From: Salinibaculum sp. SYNS191
GTDB taxonomy: Archaea; Halobacteriota; Halobacteria; Halobacteriales; Haloarculaceae
NCBI RefSeq assembly: GCF_037338445.1
Contig: NZ_CP147838.1
Span: 3,844,001 to 3,908,000 of the forward strand
Length of the DNA stretch: 64,000 bases
Direction of reading: 5' to 3'
Below, piece by piece: positions 48,031 through 56,686 of the stretch. The stretch's first letter is position 1. Every line of letters starts with the position of its first letter. The notes under the pieces are model-generated. The model saw only the letters and a list, made by a program, of their open reading frames with translations. It was not told where the DNA came from and did no database searches. A program made the position numbers and the translations under genes.

Positions 48031-48953
48031 TCAGACCAGCACGCGTTCGAGTTCCACGACCGTCCCGCGCTCGGCTTCGGGGTCGCCGACGAGCGTCCCG
48101 AGACAGACCGCCGCCTCGTCGGGGGTGACACAGCAGACCAGCTCGCCGTCCTCGGGTGTCGCGCCGTCTACTGGAGCGGCGGCCGTTCCCAGGACTCCCG
48201 GCGCGTACACCGGCGCCCCCTCCGCGACTTCACGCGCCGCACTCGGCGCGATTGTGACGCGGGGCAGCGTCTCCAGGGCGCGCTCGGCGGGGGCGACGAC
48301 GTCCCGGAGCGGGTCGGTGTCGTCGTCTGCCGCCCAAAGGCCAGCGCGTCGGCCAGGTCCTCCATCGTGACCAGCGAGCGGTCGTCGAAGGTTCCGGTCG
48401 CGGTCCGCCGGAGGTCGCCCATGTGCGCGCCCGTCCCCAGCGCCAGTCCGAGGTCGTGACAGAGTTTCCGGACGTACGTGCCGGATTCACAGCGCACCCG
48501 CAGCAGGCCACGCTGGCCGTCCAGTTCCAGCAGTTCCAGGTCGTGTATCTCCCGGACGCGTCGCTGCCGGCGGACCGCGCTCTTCCGTGGCGGCTTCTGG
48601 TACAGCGGCGCTTCGAACTCGGTGAGGACGGATTCGAGGTCTGCGGGCGCCGGGCCGTGAAGTTCCAGGACCGCGACGTACTCCTTCACGCTGTCGTCGA
48701 AGACCCGGGCACAGCGGGCAGCGTCGCCCAGCAGAATCGGCAGGCAGCCGGTGACCTTCGGGTCCAGCGTCCCGCCGTGTGCTACCCGGTCGATTGGCTC
48801 GTGGCCCGCCTCTGCCAGTCTGTCCCCGACCATATCGCGGACCCACCCGGCGACCTGGTGGGCCGACGGGCCCGGCGGCTTGTCGAGGTTGACGACGCCA
48901 AATTGCAACAGGGCCGCCGGCGAGCGGTCGGCGGGTGGGCCACGCAGTGCCAT
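48031..48953 (-). pseudogene. truB: tRNA pseudouridine synthase (Cbf5/TruB) with a one-base frame break
   Basis: From the ATG at 48953: V-N-L-D-K-P-P-G-P-S-A-H-Q near residue 17, H-G-G-T-L-D-P-K-V-T-G near 50 with the catalytic Asp, and C-E-S-G-T-Y-V-R-K-L-C near 175. After A-D-A-L-A-F near residue 205 the frame becomes Arg-rich and stops at 48168. A missing base in the AAA run at 48336-48338 (plus strand) restores W-A-A-D-D-D-T-D-P-L-R and a PUA-like tail (V-Y-A-P-G-V-L, L-V-C-C-V-T-P-D-E-A-A-V-C-L-G) ending at 48031, about 307 aa. It is the catalytic subunit of H/ACA RNPs and a tRNA Psi55 enzyme. Its start overlaps the cmk stop by 1 base. Confidence 0.87.
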
Positions 48954-49532
48954 CAGTCGAAGTCGTAGTCGACCCCGGTGACCGGCGTCTTCCTCGTCGG
49001 TTTCGGGGGCGTACTGCTCGGCAGCAAGCGTCACCAGCGCGAGCACGCCCTCCGGGCCCCAGCGGGCCGTGTTCACGACGAGGTCGTAGATGCCCAGGTC
49101 GTCGATGTCGATGCCATAGTACTCACGGTAGCGGAGCGCTTCGCTCTCGGCGCGGGCCGTGGTCTCCTCGCGGGCCATCTCGGCGGACTTCTCCTCGCGG
49201 TCGGCGATGCGAGCGGCTCGGACCGAAAGCGGCGCGTCCAGCCAGACGCGGAGGTCGGCGTAGTCGCCGGCCATCCACCCGGCGAGTCTGGATTCGAGCA
49301 CGAGGTCCTCGCGGTCGCGGGCGGTCGAGCGCAGTCGCCGGTCCAGGTCGCGGTCTATCTGGTCGTCCTCCTCGGCGTGCCTGTTGAGTTCCAGCGGTGT
49401 CAGGCCCCGTTCGTCTGCAATCTCTCGGAAGATGTCCCCGCCCGAGACGTGGTCGTACCCCAGGTGGGCGGCGAGGTTCGCGGCGAGCGTACTCTTGCCG
49501 CTGCCTCCCGGTCCGGAGACGGTAATCAACAT
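48953..49532 (-). CDS. cmk: Cytidylate kinase, frame break near 3' end
   Basis: The P-loop is S-G-P-G-G-S-G-K-S-T-L-A (residues 5-16), followed by S-G-G-D-I-F-R-E-I-A, L-V-L-E-S-R-L-A-G-W and W-L-D-A-P-L. As written the frame runs through the stop into truB. One extra base in the CC at 48992-48993 (plus strand) explains this: removing it gives a tail ending P-V-T-G-V-D-Y-D-F-D and a TGA at 48953-48955, total 192 aa, the usual archaeal length. It phosphorylates CMP/dCMP. The order adk, EMC3-like, cmk, truB is conserved in archaea. Confidence 0.88.
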
Positions 49533-49579
49533 ACCCTACGTGCGTCGGTCGGGCTAAAAGAGGTTGCGAGTCGTCGCCG

Positions 49580-50470
49580 TCAGTTCATTCCGGTCTGGAC
49601 GTTCAGCGCCTTCCGGATGATCTGGTTGAACCCCATCGAGCAGACGAAGTACCAGAGCAGCCATATCTGGATGGGCCCCAGCACTGCCGTCTGCCAGGTG
49701 GCGACCTCACCGAAGATTGGGAGTACCATCACCGGTTCGCTGGCCGAGATGCCCACGTCGAGCACCATCCAGTACAGCCAGAGGAACACGGGGATGGTCA
49801 GCAGCATGATCCAGACCATCGGGCGGAACTGCGCCTTGAACATGCCCGTGTTCTCCGAGAGCATCTCCATCTGCTCCTCGCGAATCTCCTCCAGGGCCTC
49901 GTCGTCGCCGCGCTCCTTGGCGCGCTTGCGCTTCTCCTGGAGTGCCTTGTTCTTCTCCTGATAGCCCTCCATCACGCTCGAATCCATCAGCTTGTCCTGG
50001 AGGATGGTCGTGTACGCGCCGGTCAGCATGGCGAGAATCATCACGACCAGGTAGAAGGGGAGATTCGCCTCCAGCGGCCCCATGAAGATGTCGATGACGG
50101 AGGCAATCTGGGCGCGAACCGAGGAGATGGAGTAGCCCAGGAACAGGGCGACCACGCCCAGCGCGGCAACTTTGTCGTACGTCGACCAGCTCAGGTCATC
50201 GTCGTCGTCGCTGCTCTTGGCCGGGTCCGCCTCGCCGAGGGCGTCCCGCACACCGTCGGGGTCGTCGACGACGAACCCCTCGCCGCCGGCGTCGATGAGC
50301 AGCCCCTTCTCGATGAGGCGGCCCCACTGGCCGCTGGTGAGGTCGTCGCTCACGTCGCTCCACGTGACCGTGCCCTTCTCGTCGGCCACGTTGAGGACGG
50401 TGGTGAGGGCGTCGGTCATCGCCTCCCCCTCCTCGGCGAGTTCGTCTACTTTCTGTGCTGTCCGCGGCAT
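49580..50470 (-). CDS. DUF106/EMC3-type membrane insertase homologue
   Basis: 296 aa. An N-terminal acidic winged-helix-like region (about 20-85) is followed by a transmembrane core: helix near 107-120, helix 135-155 (L-P-F-Y-L-V-V-M-I-L-A-M-L-T-G-A), a coiled-coil hairpin (160-205, Y-Q-E-K-N-K-A-L-Q-E-K-R-K-R-A-K-E) and helices 218-238 and 260-285. This is the Oxa1/YidC superfamily pattern seen in archaeal Ylp1/DUF106 and eukaryotic EMC3. It probably inserts membrane proteins co-translationally. Encoded between adk and cmk, the conserved archaeal place next to the secY region. Confidence 0.9.
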   Translation of the reverse strand: MPRTAQKVDELAEEGEAMTDALTTVLNVADEKGTVTWSDVSDDLTSGQWGRLIEKGLLIDAGGEGFVVDDPDGVRDALGEADPAKSSDDDDDLSWSTYDKVAALGVVALFLGYSISSVRAQIASVIDIFMGPLEANLPFYLVVMILAMLTGAYTTILQDKLMDSSVMEGYQEKNKALQEKRKRAKERGDDEALEEIREEQMEMLSENTGMFKAQFRPMVWIMLLTIPVFLWLYWMVLDVGISASEPVMVLPIFGEVATWQTAVLGPIQIWLLWYFVCSMGFNQIIRKALNVQTGMN

Positions 50471-50506
50471 TAGTATCCTATAGGGCGACGCGCGTTAATC
50501 AATCTT

Positions 50507-51154
50507 TTACTCCTGTGCGTCGATGGCGTCCTCGATGTCCGCCCAGACGTCATCGGGGGCTTGCTCCCCGTCGATCGACACGAATCCGTCGTGGTCGCTG
50601 TAGTGGTCGATGACTGGCTGGGTGTTCTCCTCGAAGACGTCCAGGCGGTTCTCGACGGACTCCCGGTTGTCGTCGTCGCGCTGGATGAGTTCGCCGCCGC
50701 ACTCGTCGCAGACGCCCTCCTCCTCCGGCTGGTCGAACTCGACGTGGAAGTTCGTGCCACACTCCGAGCAGACCCGCCGACCGGTGAGGCGGTCGATGAG
50801 TTCCTCGCGGCTCACGTCCAGCGAGAGGACGATATCGAGGTCAGTCATGTCCTCCAGTTCCTCGGCCTGGTCGAGGTTCCGCGGGTAGCCGTCGAGTACG
50901 AAGCCGTCCGCCTGTGAGAGTGCCTCCTCGACGATGGCGTTGACGACGGCGTCCGGGACGAGGTCGCCGGCCTCCATGTACTCACGCGGCGTGTCGTACT
51001 CCGTGTCCATGTCGGAGATGTCCATGTCCTTGTTGGCACGGAGCGCGTCGCCGGTCGTGATGTGTTCGACGCCGTAGGTGTCGGCGATGCGGCCGCTCTG
51101 TGTGCCCTTACCTGCGCCGGGCGGTCCGAGGATGAGTACTCGCGGTGCGCTCAT
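50507..51154 (-). CDS. adk: Adenylate kinase
   Basis: 215 aa from the ATG at 51154; the longer frame is Arg-rich and unlike the family. The P-loop is G-P-P-G-A-G-K-G-T-Q (residues 10-19), then D-A-L-R-A, L-D-G-Y-P-R-N-L-D-Q-A and R-L-T-G-R-R-V. The LID domain has a four-Cys zinc site, C-S-E-C-G near 130 and C-D-E-C-G near 150. It interconverts ATP, ADP and AMP. Its 3' end lies 36 bases before the EMC3-like gene start on the same strand. Confidence 0.96.
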   Translation of the reverse strand: MSAPRVLILGPPGAGKGTQSGRIADTYGVEHITTGDALRANKDMDISDMDTEYDTPREYMEAGDLVPDAVVNAIVEEALSQADGFVLDGYPRNLDQAEELEDMTDLDIVLSLDVSREELIDRLTGRRVCSECGTNFHVEFDQPEEEGVCDECGGELIQRDDDNRESVENRLDVFEENTQPVIDHYSDHDGFVSIDGEQAPDDVWADIEDAIDAQE

Positions 51155-51222
51155 AGTCCGCGTTTCCCCGGCCGGGGTTAAATCATTGTCCAAACCCGAG
51201 CGCCCCACGGAGTGGGACTCAC

Positions 51223-51450
51223 TCACTCCATAAGCGGCAGGGCGATGCCGAAGACGAACGGGGAGAGCAACCCGATGAGAATCCCGAGCACCTCGGCGTC
51301 GAACAACAGTGCTCGCTCCCAGCCCGGAACCCCTCCGAAGACCGAGTGGACGAGAATCTCCCCGAGCGCGCCGAACGCGAAGAGCCCGACCCCGAGGAGA
51401 AAACCCTGCTTCGCGCGCTTGCCGTAGTCCATCGAACTCGTGTGCGCCAT
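51223..51450 (-). CDS. Small two-helix membrane protein
   Basis: 75 aa from the ATG at 51450. A short polar start (M-A-H-T-S-S-M-D-Y-G-K-R-A-K-Q-G) leads to two hydrophobic helices (about 17-38, F-L-L-G-V-G-L-F-A-F-G-A-L-G-E-I-L, and 51-73, V-L-G-I-L-I-G-L-L-S-P-F-V-F-G-I). The long upstream frame to 51864 runs antisense to the next gene and is not credible. It is conserved in haloarchaea as an uncharacterised protein in my recollection. No function can be assigned. Confidence 0.7.
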   Translation of the reverse strand: MAHTSSMDYGKRAKQGFLLGVGLFAFGALGEILVHSVFGGVPGWERALLFDAEVLGILIGLLSPFVFGIALPLME

Positions 51451-51579
51451 ATCGACGCCTCCGCCAAGGTGACACGTAAACGTTTCTGACCGGGCGTGGC
51501 AGCAACCGGCACCGCCGACCAATCGGGGACAGACGGACCGACCGTAACGCATATTCCGCCGTGTGGGCTGGACTCCCCC

Positions 51580-51825
51580 ATGCGAGAAGTACTGGTGGAG
51601 TTCGTCTCCGAAACCGTCGTCTTCGCTCTCGAAATCGTCCTGGCTGGCATCCTGACCACCGTCGGTATCCTCAGTGAGCAGACCGGCGTGGCGAGCGTGA
51701 CCAGCGGCGAAACGCTGGGACTCTGGTACGTCTACGTCGGTGCCCTCGCCCTGTATGGCGGCCTGTACCTGCTGGGCTACCGGCGCGTGCTTCCCGGACT
51801 GCGGGACAGACTCGCCGGCGCCTGA
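51580..51825 (+). CDS. Small two-helix membrane protein
   Basis: 81 aa from the ATG at 51580. Hydrophobic segments at about 9-32 (S-E-T-V-V-F-A-L-E-I-V-L-A-G-I-L-T-T) and 47-68 (L-W-Y-V-Y-V-G-A-L-A-L-Y-G-G-L-Y-L-L-G-Y) are separated by an acidic loop, and the C-terminus is Arg-rich. It is transcribed divergently from the minus-strand 75-aa membrane protein and lies 49 bases before hemE. Unknown function. Confidence 0.68.
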   Translation: MREVLVEFVSETVVFALEIVLAGILTTVGILSEQTGVASVTSGETLGLWYVYVGALALYGGLYLLGYRRVLPGLRDRLAGA

Positions 51826-51874
51826 CGGACAGACATCCGAAACCCTTAGCCTCCGACCCGCCAACGGTCGGGCA

Positions 51875-52888
51875 ATGGACCACCTGCTCGTGCGTGCTGC
51901 CCGCGGAGAGCGGACGGAGCGCCCGCCGGTGTGGCTGATGCGTCAGGCCGGGCGGCACATCCCCGAGTACCGCGAGATTCGCGAGGACTACTCCTTCCTG
52001 GAGGCCATCAAGACGCCCGAGGTCGCCGAGGAAATAACTCTGCTGCCCTGGGAGTACTACGAGCCCGACGGCCTCGTCATGTTCTCGGACATCCTGACCG
52101 TCCTCGAACCGCTCGGCTTCTCCTACCACATCGAGAGCGGCGTCGGGCCCGTCGTCGAGAACCCCGTCTCCGGCCCCGACGACGTTGACCGTTCCCACGG
52201 CGACGTGGCCCGCGAACTGGACTACGTCGGCGAACTGCTCGTTCGCCTGAACAACCGCGTCGGCGACGAGACGGCCATCATCGGCTTCGCTGGCGGCCCG
52301 TTCACGCTCGCCTCCTACGCCGTCGCCGGCGGTCCCTCGCGGACGAACATGCCGCTGCGGAAACTCCGCGCGCAGCATCCCGACGCCTTCCGGACGCTGC
52401 TGTCTGCGTTCGCCGACGTCGTGAAGGACTACCTGGCGTTCCAGATTGGCAACGGCGCGGACGTGGTGCAACTGTTCGACACCTACGCCGGGACGCTGAC
52501 GCCCGAGGACTACCGCGAGTTCGTGCTGCCGCTGCACCGGGAGATTCTGTCTGACCTGAACGCGCCGACCATCGTCTTCGTCCGGCGGATGAACGGCCGG
52601 CTGGACCTGCTGGCCGACAGCGGCGCGGACGCCGTGGCGCTGGACTGGACCGTGGACATGGCCGAGGCGCGGGAGCAGTTGGGAGAGATGCCGGTGCAGG
52701 GGAATCTGGACCCGTCGTATCTGTTCGGCGAGCCGGAGTTCGTTCGGGAGAAGACGCGTGAGGTCATCGAGGCTGCGGGGCCCGAAGGGCACATCCTGAA
52801 TCTCGGACACGGTGTGAACAAGGACACGCCGGTGGAGTCGGTGCGGGCGTTCGTAGAGACGGCGAAGTCGATAGAGCGCGAGGTCTGA
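51875..52888 (+). CDS. hemE: Uroporphyrinogen decarboxylase
   Basis: 337 aa from the ATG at 51875; the longer frame is unlike the family. Signature residues: P-P-V-W-L-M-R-Q-A-G-R-H (about 16-27), F-S-D-I-L-T near 70, F-A-G-G-P-F-T-L-A near 128, and G-N-L-D-P and H-G-V-N near 265 and 310. It removes four carboxyl groups from uroporphyrinogen III to give coproporphyrinogen III. hemG and hemH lie 5-7 kb away on the opposite strand, so haem genes are loosely grouped here. Confidence 0.95.
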   Translation: MDHLLVRAARGERTERPPVWLMRQAGRHIPEYREIREDYSFLEAIKTPEVAEEITLLPWEYYEPDGLVMFSDILTVLEPLGFSYHIESGVGPVVENPVSGPDDVDRSHGDVARELDYVGELLVRLNNRVGDETAIIGFAGGPFTLASYAVAGGPSRTNMPLRKLRAQHPDAFRTLLSAFADVVKDYLAFQIGNGADVVQLFDTYAGTLTPEDYREFVLPLHREILSDLNAPTIVFVRRMNGRLDLLADSGADAVALDWTVDMAEAREQLGEMPVQGNLDPSYLFGEPEFVREKTREVIEAAGPEGHILNLGHGVNKDTPVESVRAFVETAKSIEREV

Positions 52889-52914
52889 GTCAGGCCCGGC
52901 CGCTCGACGCGCCG

Positions 52915-54123
52915 CTAGTCCTCGGGGTGAGTCTCGCTGGGCGAGTTGACCGGCTCGTCCCCATTCTCCGATTCTGCCGTCACTGACGGCGAGTCGCCGT
53001 CTCTCGGTGGACGCGTGCCGGAGCCAGCACTGGGCGGGAGCGTAAATTCACCCGCCGGCCCGCGGGTGGGCGGGCGATACTCGTAGAGGTAGCCGTCGTG
53101 AACGACGTAGTACGTCTGTTCCTGCGGGTCCTCGATGACGCGATTGTCGGTGTCGATGGCGAAGTCCACGAGGGCCGCCAGGGAGGTTGTCGTCGCCCGC
53201 GGCAGGGCCAGCGCCTCCTCCGGCAACTGGACCCTCGATATCCAGTCGTCGTACTCGCGTTTGTCTTCCTCGTACGTCAGACGGCGCCTTTCTGCCCGGG
53301 AGAGTCCCAGCCGGTCAGTGTATCTCACGAAGCCAAGCCCGACGAGGCCGGAGAGCGAGACCAGGAGCAGACCCGGTGCGCCGACGCTCCGTGCCGGTCC
53401 GTACTCCTTCTCGACGGTGACCGTTCTGGTGGTCTCCTCGCTGTCCGTCATCGGTCCAGGCTGACCGATGCGGTAGGTGCTACCCCCGAGGTCTATCGGC
53501 AGGGTGTGCGGCGTCGTTCTGTCGACCGGCTCGGCGTTGACCGTCCCTTGGAGGGTAGTCCGTGCGCGGACCCGCACCTGGGATTGCCCGGGTGGGTCCC
53601 CGAGTTGCTCCTCGATAGCTGCCAGCCGCTGTCCGGTCCGGTTCACGTCCACCGAGAACGGAACGGTGAGCGTGTCGCCTGGCCCGAGCGACTTGCTTAC
53701 GGTTCCCCGGAGCGTTCGCGTCGTCTCCCAGACGACTCTGTCGCCCACCTCGCCGTCCTCGACACCGCGATACACGAGGTCGAGCGCGACCGTCGCGTTC
53801 AGCTGACCGCTCTCGCTCGCCTGGTAGGTGAACGAGTATGACCCGTTCAGCGAGGGCGTGATACTGGAGAAGTAGACCTGCCGGTCGGCGAGTGTCGTCC
53901 CGACGGGGTAGACCGAGTTGTTCTCGGTAACCGTCGCCGAGTGATTGAACCACGCTCTCGTCTCCGACGACGGCCCCGGCCGCTGTTCGGTCGTGGTCGC
54001 TGGCGCAGCGTAGGTAGTGTAGGTGAGCCAGCCACCGAGGAGAGCGAGGAGAACGAGAGCACCCACGATAATCGAGATGGAATTATCGATGACGTGCCGA
54101 GTGCGTAACTTCCAGTCAGCCAT
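52915..54123 (-). CDS. DUF5305-like membrane-anchored protein
   Basis: 402 aa from the ATG at 54123 (an ATG at 54135 is the alternative). N-terminal membrane helix (about 17-39, S-I-I-V-G-A-L-V-L-L-A-L-L-G-G-W), a long extracellular beta-rich domain with many sequons (about 45-240) and a second membrane helix near 250-272 (V-G-A-P-G-L-L-L-V-S-L-S-G-L-V-G). An acidic cytoplasmic tail has a two-stranded Y-Y-V-V-H-D-G-Y-L-Y-E-Y motif. The topology and tail match DUF5305, which accompanies archaeal SipW-like signal peptidases. Probably a co-factor of the export cluster running to 57.7 kb. Confidence 0.8.
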   Translation of the reverse strand: MADWKLRTRHVIDNSISIIVGALVLLALLGGWLTYTTYAAPATTTEQRPGPSSETRAWFNHSATVTENNSVYPVGTTLADRQVYFSSITPSLNGSYSFTYQASESGQLNATVALDLVYRGVEDGEVGDRVVWETTRTLRGTVSKSLGPGDTLTVPFSVDVNRTGQRLAAIEEQLGDPPGQSQVRVRARTTLQGTVNAEPVDRTTPHTLPIDLGGSTYRIGQPGPMTDSEETTRTVTVEKEYGPARSVGAPGLLLVSLSGLVGLGFVRYTDRLGLSRAERRRLTYEEDKREYDDWISRVQLPEEALALPRATTTSLAALVDFAIDTDNRVIEDPQEQTYYVVHDGYLYEYRPPTRGPAGEFTLPPSAGSGTRPPRDGDSPSVTAESENGDEPVNSPSETHPED

Positions 54124-54271
54124 TGTAGCCGACAAGACACGTATGAGCGTTTGTTATGCACCGTCTGAACAGGGATAATAACCGCCTACCGACGAATACC
54201 TGCGAGGTGGTCTATCGACGGCTGGTCTCCACAGGGAGAACGGACCCGTGTTCGCGGCCCGACCCACGGAC

Positions 54272-55429
54272 TCACTCGCGGCCCCTGAGCGCTCGCTTGA
54301 GCGACGCGAGCCGCGAGAGTCCCCGGTCGCGAGTCCGCTCACGTATCCGGCCGGAGCCGAGCAGTTTGCGCCCGGCGACGTAGAACGGGACCCCGAGCAG
54401 GAGGTCGATGGCGACGATGGGGAGCCACGGGTGGACCTGGTAGAGCGAGCGGATTACCGAGACCGGAAGCACCGCGAAGTAGCGGCGCTCGACGATGTAC
54501 CTGCTGTATCCCCCGGTCTCTGGCGGCGCGGTGAACGTCGCCGTCACGTTCGCCTCGCCCCGCGCCGGGACGTACACCTCCCTGGGGTGGACGTCCGCCA
54601 TATCGCCAGGTTCGTAGAAGACGACCACCGGGAGGAACCCGCCGTTGGTAACGCCGAGCGTGTTGTTCTTCGACTCGCCCGCCGGGACGACGTCCTGACG
54701 CTCGTCCTCGTAGGCCGCGCTGACGATGCCGTACTCGTTGGTCCCGGACGGTCCGACCATACCCATCGTCGCGGAGAAAACGAGAAAGACCGCGAGCGCG
54801 CCGACCACGAGTCTGGTGTTCAGCCCCGTCTCGCGCTCGGTCGTCCGGTCGTACTGTCGCTGTCCGCGTTCTCGCAGGACGTCGACGGCGTAGTACAGCA
54901 CCAGCCCGAGTATCAGCAGGGCTGGCAGGCCCTGCGGCCCGGCGAAAATCCCGAGCCCCGTGAACGCGGCCAGCCAGTACCGGACGTCTTCGAGCCCCCC
55001 GGAGAGGCCGGTCACGACGTCCCCGAGGTGGGGAATCACGAGAACCTCGCCGTTGACTTTCAACGCTTCGGCTACGATCTGTTCGTCCGCTACGGGTGGC
55101 TCCGTACCGGCCTGGTCGGTGAACGGGTTATTGTCGCCGCCGGTCACGTATCCCTGGTTGGTCCGTCCCACCACGCGATGCGTCGTCAGCCCGCCGCCGT
55201 GGAGTTCCTGTGCTTGGAAGACGACGACGTCACCCTGTTCGACCGGACCAGCGACGGCGCTGGGGACGGCGACGAACCCGTCGCCGGGGTCCAGCGTCGG
55301 CTGCATGCTTTCCGTCTCGACGTAGCTCAGGAGAATCGGCTGGCCCAGCAGGCTCCCGAGCACCAGGGCGAGGGCTGCGAGCACGAGCGTAGCCGTGACC
55401 AGCGTCGCGAGGAGTCGTCTGATTCCCAT
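54272..55429 (-). CDS. Signal peptidase I, SEC11/SipW-like with extra membrane domain
   Basis: 385 aa. N-terminal helix (5-30), then the catalytic core: V-E-T-E-S-M-Q-P-T-L (nucleophile Ser near 41), G-D-V-V-V-F-Q, T-T-H-R-V-V-G (His general base near 83, replacing the bacterial Lys) and T-G-G-D-N-N (Asp near 98). Further hydrophobic segments lie near 140-160, 165-182 and 208-227, and a beta domain (about 235-325) precedes a C-terminal helix and an Arg-rich tail. It is about twice the length of a minimal archaeal signal peptidase. SipW-type enzymes process matrix proteins in clusters such as this one. Confidence 0.88.
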   Translation of the reverse strand: MGIRRLLATLVTATLVLAALALVLGSLLGQPILLSYVETESMQPTLDPGDGFVAVPSAVAGPVEQGDVVVFQAQELHGGGLTTHRVVGRTNQGYVTGGDNNPFTDQAGTEPPVADEQIVAEALKVNGEVLVIPHLGDVVTGLSGGLEDVRYWLAAFTGLGIFAGPQGLPALLILGLVLYYAVDVLRERGQRQYDRTTERETGLNTRLVVGALAVFLVFSATMGMVGPSGTNEYGIVSAAYEDERQDVVPAGESKNNTLGVTNGGFLPVVVFYEPGDMADVHPREVYVPARGEANVTATFTAPPETGGYSRYIVERRYFAVLPVSVIRSLYQVHPWLPIVAIDLLLGVPFYVAGRKLLGSGRIRERTRDRGLSRLASLKRALRGRE

Positions 55430-55536
55430 AGCGTGTCTTGGCGAAAACTCCAGTCGTTCTCGTATTGTAAGTCACTTCATTATCGAAAAGCTGGTCAAAA
55501 AACGGGCTTGGCTGACCTACTGCGAGGTCGCCTGGT

Positions 55537-56190
55537 TTATTCGTGGTCCGCTGCCTTCGCCTGGACGTACGCCTTCTTGAGGATGGGCTCCTTGTCCTTC
55601 CAGTCGTCGACGTTCAGACCGCGGGTGTTGATGCAGACGCCCACAGCGCAGTAGTCTCCGGGCGAGAGCTTCAGGTAATCACCACCGCTGAGCCACTCCA
55701 CACCGATCTTCTTTTTTCCGCCGGACGGTTTGGGGATGTGAATGTAGTCGTCATCACAGTCCCTCTTCTTATTGTCGTTCCCATTGTAAATCGACGTACA
55801 GAACCAGCGGACACGCTGTTTTCCGTCGTAGTGCGTGCCTCCGTTGTCCTTGCAGTACTGGCTGTACTTGTTCTTGATCCAGTACTTGTGCTTACCGTCG
55901 TTTTTCGTCAGGTTCGCTCCAAGCTTGAACAGCTTCTTGAAGTACCACTTGCTGTCCGAGTTCAGCCGCGGGATGTCAACCACAAGGTGACCGCCGTCGT
56001 AGTAGGTGTACTCGGCACTGTGGGGCCAGCTCGTCACCTTCTTCAACTTCGTGAAGGCATCCGCGTCACCTTTAGACGCTATGTAGAACTTGCGCTTCGA
56101 GCTCTGTCCCGAGAACGCGCCGGTCCCCATGGCAGTACCGGCACCGGCTGCGAGCGATCCGAGTCCGACAACGAATTTGCGTCGTTTCAT
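55537..56190 (-). CDS. Tat-type exported lysine-rich protein of SipW-like cluster
   Basis: 217 aa from the ATG at 56190; M-K-R-R-K-F-V-V-G-L-G-S-L-A-A-G is the Tat-like/SipW-type signal shared by haloarchaeal exported proteins, with likely cleavage after about residue 28. The mature part has roughly 29 Lys in about 190 residues, many Tyr and Trp and five Cys, which is very unlike the acidic proteins around it. There are no repeats. It lies 107 bases upstream of the signal peptidase gene, so it is the probable substrate. Its start codon is preceded by a long leader carrying a hairpin at 56271-56305. The family is not recognised; only the signal looks like DUF1102 proteins. Confidence 0.7.
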   Translation of the reverse strand: MKRRKFVVGLGSLAAGAGTAMGTGAFSGQSSKRKFYIASKGDADAFTKLKKVTSWPHSAEYTYYDGGHLVVDIPRLNSDSKWYFKKLFKLGANLTKNDGKHKYWIKNKYSQYCKDNGGTHYDGKQRVRWFCTSIYNGNDNKKRDCDDDYIHIPKPSGGKKKIGVEWLSGGDYLKLSPGDYCAVGVCINTRGLNVDDWKDKEPILKKAYVQAKAADHE

Positions 56191-56686
56191 TGTTTGTTGT
56201 CTCCGTTGGTGCGCACCCGTGTGGGCGACAGTCCGTCTCGGCGGTGACCGCTCCCCCTCGTCCAGGCACGCATTCCAGCAATGGGGATGTACCCACTTTG
56301 GAATGAACTGCCAGAAAATATCGGATAGAGGCTTTGCAACGGCCACATACGACCTCTGGTGAATCCGCATGCACCCCCTGTGGCGCGCACAGTCACCGTT
56401 TGTGCAACCGTAGTCTCCCTAACACTTCGGCGGCCGAGAGAACGGTCGTTCACCGGGATGTGATTGTTTGGTTACAGTACCACAGCGGCGTGTTTAGAAA
56501 CAGTATAACCACGGACGAGAGCGGTTCCTCCGAATCGGGCGGCGCGTGGAGATGTTCCCTCTCGGAGACAATCAATGACCGATTGCTCCCCCCGAGGGGA
56601 CTGTATACTAAAATGGTATTCTGACAACAACTCTGGTAGAATGGGGTTCGCAGAGGAACGGATGCGAAAACGGGAGGGGGTACGGC
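56191..56686. promoter_or_regulatory. Divergent upstream region of export cluster
   Basis: 496 bases without a gene. It contains the hairpin at 56271-56305, on the minus-strand leader of the lysine-rich gene, and the AT-rich patch TATACTAAAA near 56605 on the plus strand, a promoter candidate for the regulator gene. GGGAGGGGG at 56672-56680 is a Shine-Dalgarno-like site before its ATG. The length suggests regulated expression of both sides. Confidence 0.5.
56271..56305 (-). repeat. Nested hairpin upstream of lysine-rich exported protein
   Basis: CATTCCA (56271-56277) pairs with TGGAATG (56299-56305), and inside it TGGG (56282-56285) pairs with CCCA (56292-56295). It lies about 80 bases before the ATG at 56190. 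It could be an operator or a leader structure of the mRNA. Confidence 0.5.
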
